This document shows positions 18,046 to 26,024 of a stretch of DNA of 64,000 bases, one piece after another. The DNA is taken from assembly GCA_910584345.1 (NCBI GenBank), contig CAJTZX010000006.1, positions 20,620 to 84,619 on the forward strand, in the 5' to 3' direction. The notes below the pieces were generated by a model. The model was not told the origin of the DNA. It worked only from the letters and a program-made list of their open reading frames with translations, and did no database searches. Position 1 is the first letter of the stretch. Each line of letters starts with the position of its first letter. This DNA comes from an uncultured Eubacterium sp. (lineage in GTDB: Bacteria > Bacillota > Clostridia > Lachnospirales > Lachnospiraceae). The position numbers were made by a program, and so were the translations under genes.

Positions 18046-18072
18046 ATTTGTCCTCCTAATATCCTTTGCTCA

Positions 18073-18447
18073 TTAATTCATGGTAGCTAGTAAAGCGCCT
18101 GATTCTACCGTATCACCAACAGCTACTTCTATGCTTGCTACTGTGCCGTCCTGCGGTGCAACTACCGGTGTCTCCATTTTCATAATTTCCAATACTAAAA
18201 TCGGATCTCCTTTTTTCACCTGCTTGCCGACTGCAGATTCCAGCTTAAATACCTTGCCTGCCGCGCCTGCTTCAATCTTGATGCTGCCTGCAGCGCCGGA
18301 TGCTTTTGGAGCCGCTGCTGCAGGAGCCGAGGCTGCTGCTCTTGGCGCTGGAGCCGCCGCTGTCATTGGCGCAGCCTGGGATGCACCTGTCTCTTCTACG
18401 GTAACATCATAAACATTTCCATTAACGGTAATTGTATAGCTTTTCAT
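18073..18447 (-). CDS. Biotin carrier protein of the decarboxylase
   Basis: A 124-residue biotin carboxyl carrier. The biotinylation motif EIMKMETPV is near residue 90, in a lipoyl-type domain (about 52-124). An Ala/Pro-rich flexible linker (about 25-50) precedes it, which lets the biotin swing between carboxyltransferase and pump. It is the only biotin domain in the operon, so it must serve both carboxyltransferases if both are active. Confidence 0.93.
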   Translation of the reverse strand: MKSYTITVNGNVYDVTVEETGASQAAPMTAAAPAPRAAASAPAAAAPKASGAAGSIKIEAGAAGKVFKLESAVGKQVKKGDPILVLEIMKMETPVVAPQDGTVASIEVAVGDTVESGALLATMN

Positions 18448-18480
18448 TTTATTTCCTCCTGTTATATGCTAAAATCATCT

Positions 18481-19221
18481 CTATTTTCTTCTCTTAATCG
18501 AGCGTACGACAAAGCCATCTGCCGCAAGCGTTCCTTCTGATGCTGCGATTGCTGCCGTAATGACTGCAATCAGCTCCAAATCATCCTGCTGCGTATCCAT
18601 CTGCTCTGCCTGTACCACAGGCGCAGGAACTTCAGCCTGTACCGGCTCCGGCATCGGAGCATTTTTGTCTTTTGCCTTTTTCTCCAGATATGGGATTACT
18701 TTAAAGCCATAAATAACCAGGCTGATCAGAATCAGAATTAAAAATACCGTTCCAAGTCCCATCAGCGTATTCATTGCTGCTTTTTGCATTTTCTCGCCAA
18801 GAGAATAATTTTCATCCAGCGTTACGCTTGTAATCTGCATATCCAGATAATTATATACACAGGTCAGCGTCAGATCACGCCCTGTAAAATCCATCAGCTG
18901 TGAGGTCGTTAATGTCTTTCCTGATTTATCAACAGAAAGCTCGCCGAGCTTCACAAAATCACCGACATCTGCCTTGATTTCCTTCCACTGCTTCATCAGC
19001 CCTACGATGACCGTATCGCCATACTGCTCGTAGTATGCAATCCCTTCGTCAATCTGCTGGTCCGTAAATTCCGGCAGGCTGGAAGCAAGATTCTCGCTCG
19101 TAGACTTAAGATCGTCATAAGACTTGCCGTTATAATCCATTTTTTTCGGATCTTCCCCGCAGGCAGAAAGGCCCAGCAAAAGCAAACACATACTGACGAT
19201 CAGACATAATTTTTTCTTCAT
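18481..19221 (-). CDS. OadG-like lipoprotein subunit of the decarboxylase
   Basis: A 246-residue protein. A lipoprotein signal with lipobox LSAC (Cys near residue 21) leads into an extracytoplasmic domain (about 25-140) of unknown fold. One membrane helix follows (about 153-172, MGLGTVFLILILISLVIYGF), as in OadG/MmdD small subunits, and then a Pro-rich cytoplasmic tail. OadG-type subunits hold the soluble carboxyltransferase to the membrane pump. The added outer domain makes this longer than ordinary OadG (about 80-120 residues). Confidence 0.8.
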   Translation of the reverse strand: MKKKLCLIVSMCLLLLGLSACGEDPKKMDYNGKSYDDLKSTSENLASSLPEFTDQQIDEGIAYYEQYGDTVIVGLMKQWKEIKADVGDFVKLGELSVDKSGKTLTTSQLMDFTGRDLTLTCVYNYLDMQITSVTLDENYSLGEKMQKAAMNTLMGLGTVFLILILISLVIYGFKVIPYLEKKAKDKNAPMPEPVQAEVPAPVVQAEQMDTQQDDLELIAVITAAIAASEGTLAADGFVVRSIKRRK

Positions 19222-19239
19222 ATGATATCCGTCACCTTT

Positions 19240-20676
19240 CTACTTTGTACCATGTTTCTTATTCGGCTGGTCCACCCGTTTTGTATACAGCATCTCAACT
19301 GCCGCGATCAAATACTTTCTCGTATCCGGATAGTCAATGATACGGTCTACATACCCCCGGGCTGCCGCAGCCTTCACACTGCCCTGCAGCGCTTCATATT
19401 CTGCTGCCTTTTCTTCAATTACAGAACCAGACTCATTTGCATACATAATCTTAGCTGCCAATTTGGCATCCATCATCCCTGTCTTTGCATCCGGCCACGC
19501 ATATACAAGATCTGCGCCAAGAGATTTGGAATTCATTACCGTATAAGCGCTTCCATAAGCCTTGTCCATAATCAGGTTCACTTTTGGCACAGTCGCATTT
19601 GCAAATGCACTTGTCAGGCGTCCGACCGCTTTTGCCAAATTCTTTTCTGAACACATCGTTGCGCGAAATCCTTTTGCATTTGTGAACGTAATCACAGGAA
19701 TATCAAAAGCGTCACAAAATGTTACAAACTCTGCAGCTTTGTTGCAGCCTCTTGCAGAAAGGGCTGCATCAAATTCTTCTGTCTTTTTACCTTCTGCATC
19801 ATAAATTTCCGTACAATTTGCTACCGCACCAACCGTCATACCGTTTAGCTTTATAAATCCACACGTCATTTCCTTTGCATAATCCGCTTTTACTTCGATA
19901 AAGACATGTTGGTCAGAAATCTCACTCAGAACAAATCTTGGATCGCCCTTCATCGTATCCAGATGTTGGCAGGCACGATTTAAATCATCGATACATTCTT
20001 CTGCACATCCGCCTTCTGCATTATTGGCAGGCAAAATGCATACAAGCTGACGAATCCTAGCAAGAATTTCATCTTCCGTACCGATACCGTCAATCGTTCC
20101 CGTCTCTGCACTCTGAAATGCAGCCGCCGATGTATCGCATTTGTCTATGCGGTTGCCGTCGATGGCATTCGGGGAATTGATAAACATTTTCGCCTGATCC
20201 GCCTGCGCATACGTAAAGTCACTTAACGCAGGGACAACTGCCAGTCCGCCGCCGCATGTACCAAATACTGCGCTGATCTGAGGGATCATTCCCGATGCTG
20301 CCGCCTGTTTGCTGTAAATGGCGCCAAATGCTTCCAGTGCGTCTACCGATTCCTGCAAACGGATCCCGGCACAGTCTATAAGACCAATGACCGGAGCGCC
20401 CATTTTTATTGCCATATCATAAATACCCGCAATTTTTTTTGCGTGCATCTCTCCGACTGTACCGCCAAGCACAGATGCATCCTGGCTATAGACAAAAACC
20501 AGATTTCCATCGATAAGACCATGGCCGGTAATCACACCGTCGGAAGGAGTATCTGTCTGCGCCAGATTGAAATCAGTGCTTCTTGCAGTAACAAGCGAAC
20601 CAATTTCCATAAAGCTGTTTTCGTCGACTAACTTTGCAATTCGCTGCATTGCAGAGTTATCATTACTATTACTCAT
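19240..20676 (-). CDS. Acyl-CoA carboxyltransferase subunit (MmdA/PccB-like)
   Basis: A 478-residue member of the carboxyltransferase family that transfers carboxyl groups between an acyl-CoA and biotin. The N-terminal half carries the acyl-CoA site (GIRLQES near residue 105, then GTCGGGLAVVPALSDF). The C-terminal half has a second crotonase-like site (TNAKGFRATMCSEKN, AYTVMNSKSLGADLVYAWPD). It opens an operon that also encodes a beta pump and biotin carrier, fitting a methylmalonyl-CoA type decarboxylase; the acyl group cannot be told from sequence. GATGGAGGGC precedes the ATG. Confidence 0.85.
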   Translation of the reverse strand: MSNSNDNSAMQRIAKLVDENSFMEIGSLVTARSTDFNLAQTDTPSDGVITGHGLIDGNLVFVYSQDASVLGGTVGEMHAKKIAGIYDMAIKMGAPVIGLIDCAGIRLQESVDALEAFGAIYSKQAAASGMIPQISAVFGTCGGGLAVVPALSDFTYAQADQAKMFINSPNAIDGNRIDKCDTSAAAFQSAETGTIDGIGTEDEILARIRQLVCILPANNAEGGCAEECIDDLNRACQHLDTMKGDPRFVLSEISDQHVFIEVKADYAKEMTCGFIKLNGMTVGAVANCTEIYDAEGKKTEEFDAALSARGCNKAAEFVTFCDAFDIPVITFTNAKGFRATMCSEKNLAKAVGRLTSAFANATVPKVNLIMDKAYGSAYTVMNSKSLGADLVYAWPDAKTGMMDAKLAAKIMYANESGSVIEEKAAEYEALQGSVKAAAARGYVDRIIDYPDTRKYLIAAVEMLYTKRVDQPNKKHGTK

Positions 20677-20726
20677 TCTTTAGCCCTCCATCTATTTTGA
20701 AACTTTTCAAAAATTTCGTCAGTATA

Positions 20727-20755
20727 ATAGTAACGCTTTTCAACTTAATATTCAA
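20727..20755 (-). promoter_or_regulatory. Candidate promoter of the decarboxylase operon
   Basis: On the minus strand TTGAAT (20750-20755) and TACTAT (20727-20732) are 17 bp apart, about 50 nt before the first gene. An overlapping TATACT at 20721 is an alternative -10. The match is moderate. Confidence 0.4.
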
Positions 20756-20830
20756 TAGAATTTTGTTAAAAATTTCACTTTGAGGGAGACAGTGGATAAT
20801 GATATGCGGCACACCCAGCTATAAAACAAA

Positions 20831-20854
20831 AAGAAAGCGGAAATCCGCTTTCTT
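20831..20854 (-). terminator. Terminator of the scp-dacF operon
   Basis: A perfect 11-bp stem, AAGAAAGCGGA with TCCGCTTTCTT around a two-base loop, lies directly after the dacF stop. On the minus strand it runs into TTTTTGTTTTAT. Confidence 0.8.
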
Positions 20855-20857
20855 AAT

Positions 20858-22138
20858 TTAAAAATATGGATAAAAATACCTGGAAAGCACAAGCATGAAA
20901 TACCACCGCAGCGACCGCTTTTTGATATCCTGTGCTGCAAGTATCGGCATCTGCGCTGCAAGCTCGCCATTGACATAATAATTCAGCGAACCGACTTTTG
21001 TATTCTTTTTCACAGGCGCCTGCAATTGTTTTGGCAGCTCTGCCCGCACCTGTACCGAATCGGATTCGGACAGAAGCATTTTTTGCTCCTGCTGTTTTAT
21101 GATTAGCTGCAGCTGCATCTTTGTTTTCAATAGACGATCTTTTCCTGCACCATGTTCTACCGGAATCGGATTTGGCTCATAATCATAGTTTGTAATATCC
21201 TTTTGCTCATAGTGATCGATACCATACTGAAAGAGCTTTCTGGCATCTTTCCATTTATACGTCTTATTATTCGGCCAGCCACACGCCAGCAGCGCAATCG
21301 CAAACGTACGCCCATTGCTTTCAAGCGCTCCCACATAGCAGTATCCTGCATTTCCGGTAAACCCCGTCTTTCCGGTCAGAGCGCCATCCATCATATGTAA
21401 AAATGCGTTATGATTCACACATGTAAAGCTTCGTGTACCGGGTGCTGCAGTTTGCGTTTTCTCCTGCTCATAATTATGAAACGTATAACTCTGCGTACGT
21501 GTAATCTTTAAAAATTCGTCTTTTTTCGGCGACTGCTTGATACAATAGCTCATAATCCTTGCTAAATCTGAGGCCGTTGTAGAATGCACTTTTGTACTGT
21601 CCGCACCTTGTGAATCCTTCACCTGCACAGAAGCATCCAGCCCGTTCGGCGTAATAAAAAAAGTGTTCATGCAGCCAATCGCTTTTGCTTTTTCATTCAT
21701 CATCTGTGCAAAACCTTCCACGCTGCCGCCAACATGCTCCGCGATCGCAACTGCAGCATCGTTGTGGGATTCCAGCATGAGCGAATATAAAAGATCCTTG
21801 AGTTTATAATGCTCGCCCTCCATAATATGAAGCTTTACTTCCGGCATTTTTGCAGCATATGCAGATACGGTTACAAGATCATCCAGCTGTGCACTTTCCA
21901 GTGTCAGTATGCAGGTCATAATCTTTGTAGTGCTTGCCATAGGCATTGGATGGTCGGCATCTTTTTCTATTAACAGCCGCCCGGAATCAGCATCCATTAA
22001 TACTGCTGAACGGGCATAAAGCTGGCTTTTGTCAAACTCCGCTGTTTTTTTACGTTTTGCCTGCACTGGAAGATCCAGAGAAAAAATGCATAAAAAAGTA
22101 ATGGCTATCGCAGTCAGATAACAGAGTAATCGCTTCAT
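20858..22138 (-). CDS. dacF: D-alanyl-D-alanine carboxypeptidase (serine type, DacF-like)
   Basis: A 426-residue exported penicillin-binding protein of the S11 family that trims the terminal D-Ala from peptidoglycan stem peptides. A signal peptide covers about 1-27. The active-site triad is complete: STTK near residue 69, SHN near 122 and KTGFTG near 257. The PBP5-like C-terminal beta domain (about 310-400) and a terminal amphipathic segment with aromatic residues fit membrane association. It follows scpB by 147 nt, with a repeat-like sequence in between. Confidence 0.93.
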   Translation of the reverse strand: MKRLLCYLTAIAITFLCIFSLDLPVQAKRKKTAEFDKSQLYARSAVLMDADSGRLLIEKDADHPMPMASTTKIMTCILTLESAQLDDLVTVSAYAAKMPEVKLHIMEGEHYKLKDLLYSLMLESHNDAAVAIAEHVGGSVEGFAQMMNEKAKAIGCMNTFFITPNGLDASVQVKDSQGADSTKVHSTTASDLARIMSYCIKQSPKKDEFLKITRTQSYTFHNYEQEKTQTAAPGTRSFTCVNHNAFLHMMDGALTGKTGFTGNAGYCYVGALESNGRTFAIALLACGWPNNKTYKWKDARKLFQYGIDHYEQKDITNYDYEPNPIPVEHGAGKDRLLKTKMQLQLIIKQQEQKMLLSESDSVQVRAELPKQLQAPVKKNTKVGSLNYYVNGELAAQMPILAAQDIKKRSLRWYFMLVLSRYFYPYF

Positions 22139-22195
22139 ATTACAGAATGCTCCGAAACTGTATTTGCTTTCATCTTATGCAATCTGTATCTTTTA

Positions 22196-22285
22196 TATTC
22201 CTGATACACCGTACATAAAATAACTCATCGTCAGGTGCAGAATATTTTTCGAAAGCGCATGGCAAAATCCTTATCAAAAGCGCCG
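22196..22285. repeat. Half copy of the 8-kb palindromic repeat
   Basis: The stretch TACATAAAATAACTCAT, then TTTTTCGAAAGCGCATGG and CAAAATCC, aligns with the left arm of the palindrome at 8119-8186 with scattered mismatches. Only one arm is present. It fills the gap between scpB and dacF and slightly enters the scpB end. Confidence 0.4.
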
Positions 22286-22924
22286 CTAAACTTTCATCCG
22301 TATTTCCAGTTCCTCTTCCGCTTCGTGTCTAAATTCCTCCACCTGCTCCGGCTCAGGCTGCGGCAGCTCTTCAATAGAATTGACGCCGAAGCTGCGCAGA
22401 AATTCTTCTGTTGTTCCAAACAGCAATGGTCTGCCAGGTACGTCCAACCTGCCAATCTCGCAGACCAGATTATATTCAACGAGCTTATTTACTGCATGTC
22501 CGCTGGAAACGCCACGGATTTTTTCAATCTCCATCCGAGTCACCGGCTGCTGATAGGCAATAATTGACAACGTTTCCAATAATACATCCGTAAGCACCTG
22601 CTTTTTTGGCTGACGTGCAATTTTAATCAGATATTCATACATCTGTTTTTTTGTACACATCTGATATGCTCCGTCTAATTCAATGATTTGAATACCATGG
22701 TTTTTCTTTTCATAATCAGACATCATCTGCGTGATAATTGCTTTTGCCTTCTCTTTATCAAGCTCGAGGACAGCTGCCAGTTTTTCTAATGGTACGGATT
22801 CTCCCATAGTAAACAAAATGGCTTCTATAATGCCTTTCCATTCTGCTGTATTTTCCAAACCTTCTGTACTTTCCAAATCTAAGGTACACTCTACCGCTTC
22901 ACTTCCGGACTCATTTAGCTCCAT
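22286..22924 (-). CDS. scpB: Segregation and condensation protein B
   Basis: ScpB is the winged-helix kleisin partner of the SMC-ScpAB complex that organises and separates chromosomes. The 212-residue protein shows the family stretches GIIEAILFTMGESVP near residue 27 and ALSIIAYQQPVTRMEIEKIR-like sequence near 115. RPLLFGTTEEFLRSFGV lies near 165. An acidic tail extends the C-terminus. The ATG at 22924 has GGTGAG close upstream; an ATG four codons earlier lacks a spaced site. It lies 63 nt after scpA. Confidence 0.93.
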   Translation of the reverse strand: MELNESGSEAVECTLDLESTEGLENTAEWKGIIEAILFTMGESVPLEKLAAVLELDKEKAKAIITQMMSDYEKKNHGIQIIELDGAYQMCTKKQMYEYLIKIARQPKKQVLTDVLLETLSIIAYQQPVTRMEIEKIRGVSSGHAVNKLVEYNLVCEIGRLDVPGRPLLFGTTEEFLRSFGVNSIEELPQPEPEQVEEFRHEAEEELEIRMKV

Positions 22925-22987
22925 AATTCTCACCATTCCTTTTACATACGGGCAAATACGACTTTACTATTATTTTTTGTACTGTTT

Positions 22988-23740
22988 TTATGCTGCCGCA
23001 ATAAGAGATGTAATGCTGATATCGTCAAATGCCTGTTTTTGAAAAATTTCTATTTTGCCAGTCTTCATCAGCTCCAAAATGGCCAAAAATGTAACAATGA
23101 CCTGAACACGGCTGGATTGGCGCTCTAATAGCCCACGAAAACTGAATTGTTTATGTAAAGCCGCATATTGCTCTAAAATCACAACCTTTTCTTCCAAAGA
23201 TACCTCTTCTTTTTCAATACGGCCAAACTTAGAACGTACCGGATCTAACTTATCGATCTGTCGCTTCATAACAGATTCAAAAATTGTATTGAGCTTATGC
23301 AAAGTCAAACCATTTAGCAGCTCGTCCATATCAAGCGGAGGAACATATTCCGATACTTCGTCGGGTATCGTAGGCGCTTTGTACATCACACGATCCGCAT
23401 CCAGCTGGCGGTCTTTTAATTCATAGGAAATACTTTTATACAGCTTGTACTCCAACAGCTGTTGTACCAGCTCTGCACGCGGATCCACTTCCTCTTCATC
23501 CTCTGCCGCTTTTTGGGGCAGCAGCATTTTCGCTTTAATATCAATTAAAGTGGCTGCCATAACCATAAATTCGCTCATAATATCCAGATCCTGACGTTCC
23601 ATTTCATGAATGTATTCCATATATTGATTTGTAATTTCCACGATCGGAATATCATAAATGTTCACTTTGTTTTTCTCAAGTAAGTGCAGCAACAAATCCA
23701 ACGGACCTTCAAACGACTCCAACTTTACGGTCAATTCCAT
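22988..23740 (-). CDS. scpA: Segregation and condensation protein A
   Basis: ScpA is the kleisin that bridges SMC heads. The 250-residue protein has the N-terminal signature LESFEGPLDLLLHLLEKNKV, then IYDIPIVEITNQYMEYI and AATLIDIKAKMLLP. A C-terminal winged-helix includes VTFLAILELMKTGKI. ATG 23740 is preceded by GGAGG with proper spacing; the frame is open 12 codons further upstream. It follows the phosphoesterase gene by 41 nt. Confidence 0.94.
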   Translation of the reverse strand: MELTVKLESFEGPLDLLLHLLEKNKVNIYDIPIVEITNQYMEYIHEMERQDLDIMSEFMVMAATLIDIKAKMLLPQKAAEDEEEVDPRAELVQQLLEYKLYKSISYELKDRQLDADRVMYKAPTIPDEVSEYVPPLDMDELLNGLTLHKLNTIFESVMKRQIDKLDPVRSKFGRIEKEEVSLEEKVVILEQYAALHKQFSFRGLLERQSSRVQVIVTFLAILELMKTGKIEIFQKQAFDDISITSLIAAA

Positions 23741-23781
23741 ATTATTCCTCCATGCTCGCTTTGTGACAGTATTCAAATGAC

Positions 23782-24645
23782 TTACGTTTCCGGTTTCACT
23801 GTAATAACAACCAGTTCCGCGCGGTTAAATACCCGGATATGAAAAGTATGTGTGCCAAGCCCACGGCTAATATATATCTTTCTGCCGTCCACCGTAAATT
23901 CTCCTACATCATATTTGGGAAACGGTATAAATTGCGGTGATATCACGCTTCCAATACCTGGTATACATACAAGCCCTCCGTGATTATGTCCGCATACGGT
24001 CAAATCTGCACCCCACTGTGCATATTGCTGCGCAAATGCTGGATGATGCGCAAGCAAAATCTGCAGGTTATCTTTAGACGAAGCTCCAAGCTGGCGCTCT
24101 AAAAAATCGTTCTCTAAATAAGGCTTTTTACCTTTTTTATAACTTGACAGTGGCAGTTCCAAGCCACTAATACATACGTTTGTACCTTGAACCGAAACTT
24201 CACAGCTTTTATTGTTCAAAATCGTAAGACCAGACTGCTCCAGCTTTCTATAATACTGTTGAAAAGCGAAAAAACTTTCTGATTCCGGCAGCGCTGCCTT
24301 ACTTTCATGATTTCCGCTGCTAAAAAATACCGGAACCCCAAGCGTACAAAGCTGTCTGACAAACCGAAGCGAAACGTCATACTTTTCTGTCTTCGCAGTT
24401 ACAATCAGATCTCCAGGAATCAGGATGAGATCGGGTGCAGCATTTTTCACAGCTTTAAAAAGAAGCCTGTTCTCCATTCCATAAGAAAAGGAGTGCAAGT
24501 CTGAAATAACTACAATATTTATTTTTCTTTTGACTTTTTGTGATTCCATTTCATATTGTGTAATTTGAAATTTTTTGAGTTCCTGATATTGCCAGAACAG
24601 GTAAATGATTACGATAACGCTAATTATACCAATTAATACATTCAT
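23782..24645 (-). CDS. Membrane-anchored metallophosphoesterase (YkuE-like)
   Basis: A calcineurin-like phosphoesterase with an N-terminal membrane anchor (about 3-22). Metal-site motifs are present: ISDLHS near residue 50, GDLI near 80, SSGNHES near 114, LLAHHP near 200 and CGHNHGG near 222. The arrangement matches YkuE-type phosphoesterases, some of which act on lipid substrates; the substrate here is unknown. It is the first gene of a likely phosphoesterase-scpA-scpB-dacF transcript. Confidence 0.85.
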   Translation of the reverse strand: MNVLIGIISVIVIIYLFWQYQELKKFQITQYEMESQKVKRKINIVVISDLHSFSYGMENRLLFKAVKNAAPDLILIPGDLIVTAKTEKYDVSLRFVRQLCTLGVPVFFSSGNHESKAALPESESFFAFQQYYRKLEQSGLTILNNKSCEVSVQGTNVCISGLELPLSSYKKGKKPYLENDFLERQLGASSKDNLQILLAHHPAFAQQYAQWGADLTVCGHNHGGLVCIPGIGSVISPQFIPFPKYDVGEFTVDGRKIYISRGLGTHTFHIRVFNRAELVVITVKPET

Positions 24646-24734
24646 ATTCAAACCTTTTTCGAAAATTTATTTTCACCAAAAAATGCTTCCTGACAATCAA
24701 CAAATCAGTCATATTTTCCAAAATCCTAGACTAC

Positions 24735-24763
24735 ATTATAAAAAAGGATTATAGGTATCACAA
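24735..24763 (-). promoter_or_regulatory. Candidate promoter of the phosphoesterase-scpAB-dacF operon
   Basis: Minus-strand TTGTGA (24758-24763) and TATAAT (24735-24740) are 17 bp apart. The TATAAT is a perfect -10. It overlaps the start region of the divergent plus-strand carboxypeptidase gene. Confidence 0.5.
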
Positions 24764-24764
24764 T

Positions 24765-25946
24765 ATGAAGCGTTTTATCACTGCATTTCTGGCGCTTGTC
24801 TTATTTATATCCGCATCCTGCCCCATACACGCCAAAAAGAAAAGTTCATCTTCCCAACCTTCCCTTGACGTCTCTGCACCCAGCGCTCTTCTCATGGAAG
24901 CAGAAACCGGAACGATCTTGTATCAAAAAAAGGAGCATACGTCCCGTCCTCCGGCCAGCGTGACCAAGGTCATGACATTGTGTCTGATTTTTGACGCAAT
25001 AGAAAAAAAGCAAATCGCACTCACGGATGAGGTCACTATTTCTGAACATGCTGCCAGCATGGGCGGTTCACAAGTATTTCTAGAAGCCGGGGAAGTCCAG
25101 ACCGTTGAAACACTCATCAAATGCATCAGCATTGCGAGCGCAAATGATGCCTGTGTGGCAATGGCAGAATTCATCTGCGGCAGCGAAGAAGAATTTGTCG
25201 CACAAATGAACAAAAAAGCCGCCGATCTTGGCATGGAAGATACGCATTTTGTCAACTGCTGCGGACTGTCGGCAAACGGGCATCTGACAAGCGCCTATGA
25301 CATCGGGCTGATGGCAAGGGAACTGAGCGTGCGCCACCCACAGATACATGATTACTGCACCATCTGGATAGAAAATATCATCCACCAGACAAAAAGAGGA
25401 GATTCGGAATTTGGCCTTGCAAATACGAATAAGCTGCTGAAACAATACCCCTATGCTACCGGACTGAAAACAGGCTATACTGCCGCTGCAAAATACTGTA
25501 TCGCAGCTACCGCCGAAAAAGATGGGGTGAAACTGATTGCTGTTTTAATGGGCGCTCCTGATATTAAATCTCGTACGGCAGATGCCCAGACGTTATTAAA
25601 TTATGGCTTTTCCGTCTGCCGCATTTACAAAGACAAAAACCCTTCCCCGCTGCCTGATATGGCTGTAAAGAAAGGCGAAAAAGACTCTGTTGCGCTTACC
25701 TATGAATCGGATATGAGTTATGTGAGCACGAACGGTGAGGATTTAAGCAATGTTACCAAAAAAATCCGGCTTCCAAAATCTGTAACCGCTCCTGTAAAGA
25801 AAGGCGATACTGTTGGCAAGGTCACTTATTATTCAGGCGAAAAGGAACTCGGACATATTAATATTTTATATGCAGACAGTGTAAAACACGCTGCATTTGC
25901 TGATTACTTTCTCAGTTTACTGCAAAAATTGTTCTTATTGGCATAA
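24765..25946 (+). CDS. D-alanyl-D-alanine carboxypeptidase (second S11 enzyme)
   Basis: A 393-residue exported S11 penicillin-binding protein with a signal peptide (about 1-23). The catalytic motifs are SVTK near residue 66, SAND near 125 and KTGYTA near 231. A PBP5-like C-terminal domain (about 280-370) and a terminal hydrophobic helix (LLQKLFLL) anchor it to the membrane. It is divergent from the dacF operon, so the two paralogs are separately controlled. The ribosome site (ATAGG) is weak. The Ser-rich stretch after the signal is unusual but short. Confidence 0.92.
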   Translation: MKRFITAFLALVLFISASCPIHAKKKSSSSQPSLDVSAPSALLMEAETGTILYQKKEHTSRPPASVTKVMTLCLIFDAIEKKQIALTDEVTISEHAASMGGSQVFLEAGEVQTVETLIKCISIASANDACVAMAEFICGSEEEFVAQMNKKAADLGMEDTHFVNCCGLSANGHLTSAYDIGLMARELSVRHPQIHDYCTIWIENIIHQTKRGDSEFGLANTNKLLKQYPYATGLKTGYTAAAKYCIAATAEKDGVKLIAVLMGAPDIKSRTADAQTLLNYGFSVCRIYKDKNPSPLPDMAVKKGEKDSVALTYESDMSYVSTNGEDLSNVTKKIRLPKSVTAPVKKGDTVGKVTYYSGEKELGHINILYADSVKHAAFADYFLSLLQKLFLLA

Positions 25947-25954
25947 TATTACTC

Positions 25955-26012
25955 TGGCAGTTTCCATTCGTGGTGGTTTCACATGTTTACTAGATGAAAA
26001 TGGGAGCTGCCA
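25955..26012. terminator. Possible bidirectional hairpin between convergent genes
   Basis: TGGCAGTTTCCATT (25955-25968) pairs with AATGGGAGCTGCCA (25999-26012) with two G-U or mismatched positions. There is no T-run on either side, so it is a weak terminator candidate between the carboxypeptidase and cls genes. Confidence 0.35.
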
Positions 26013-26024
26013 AGAGCAATTTAT

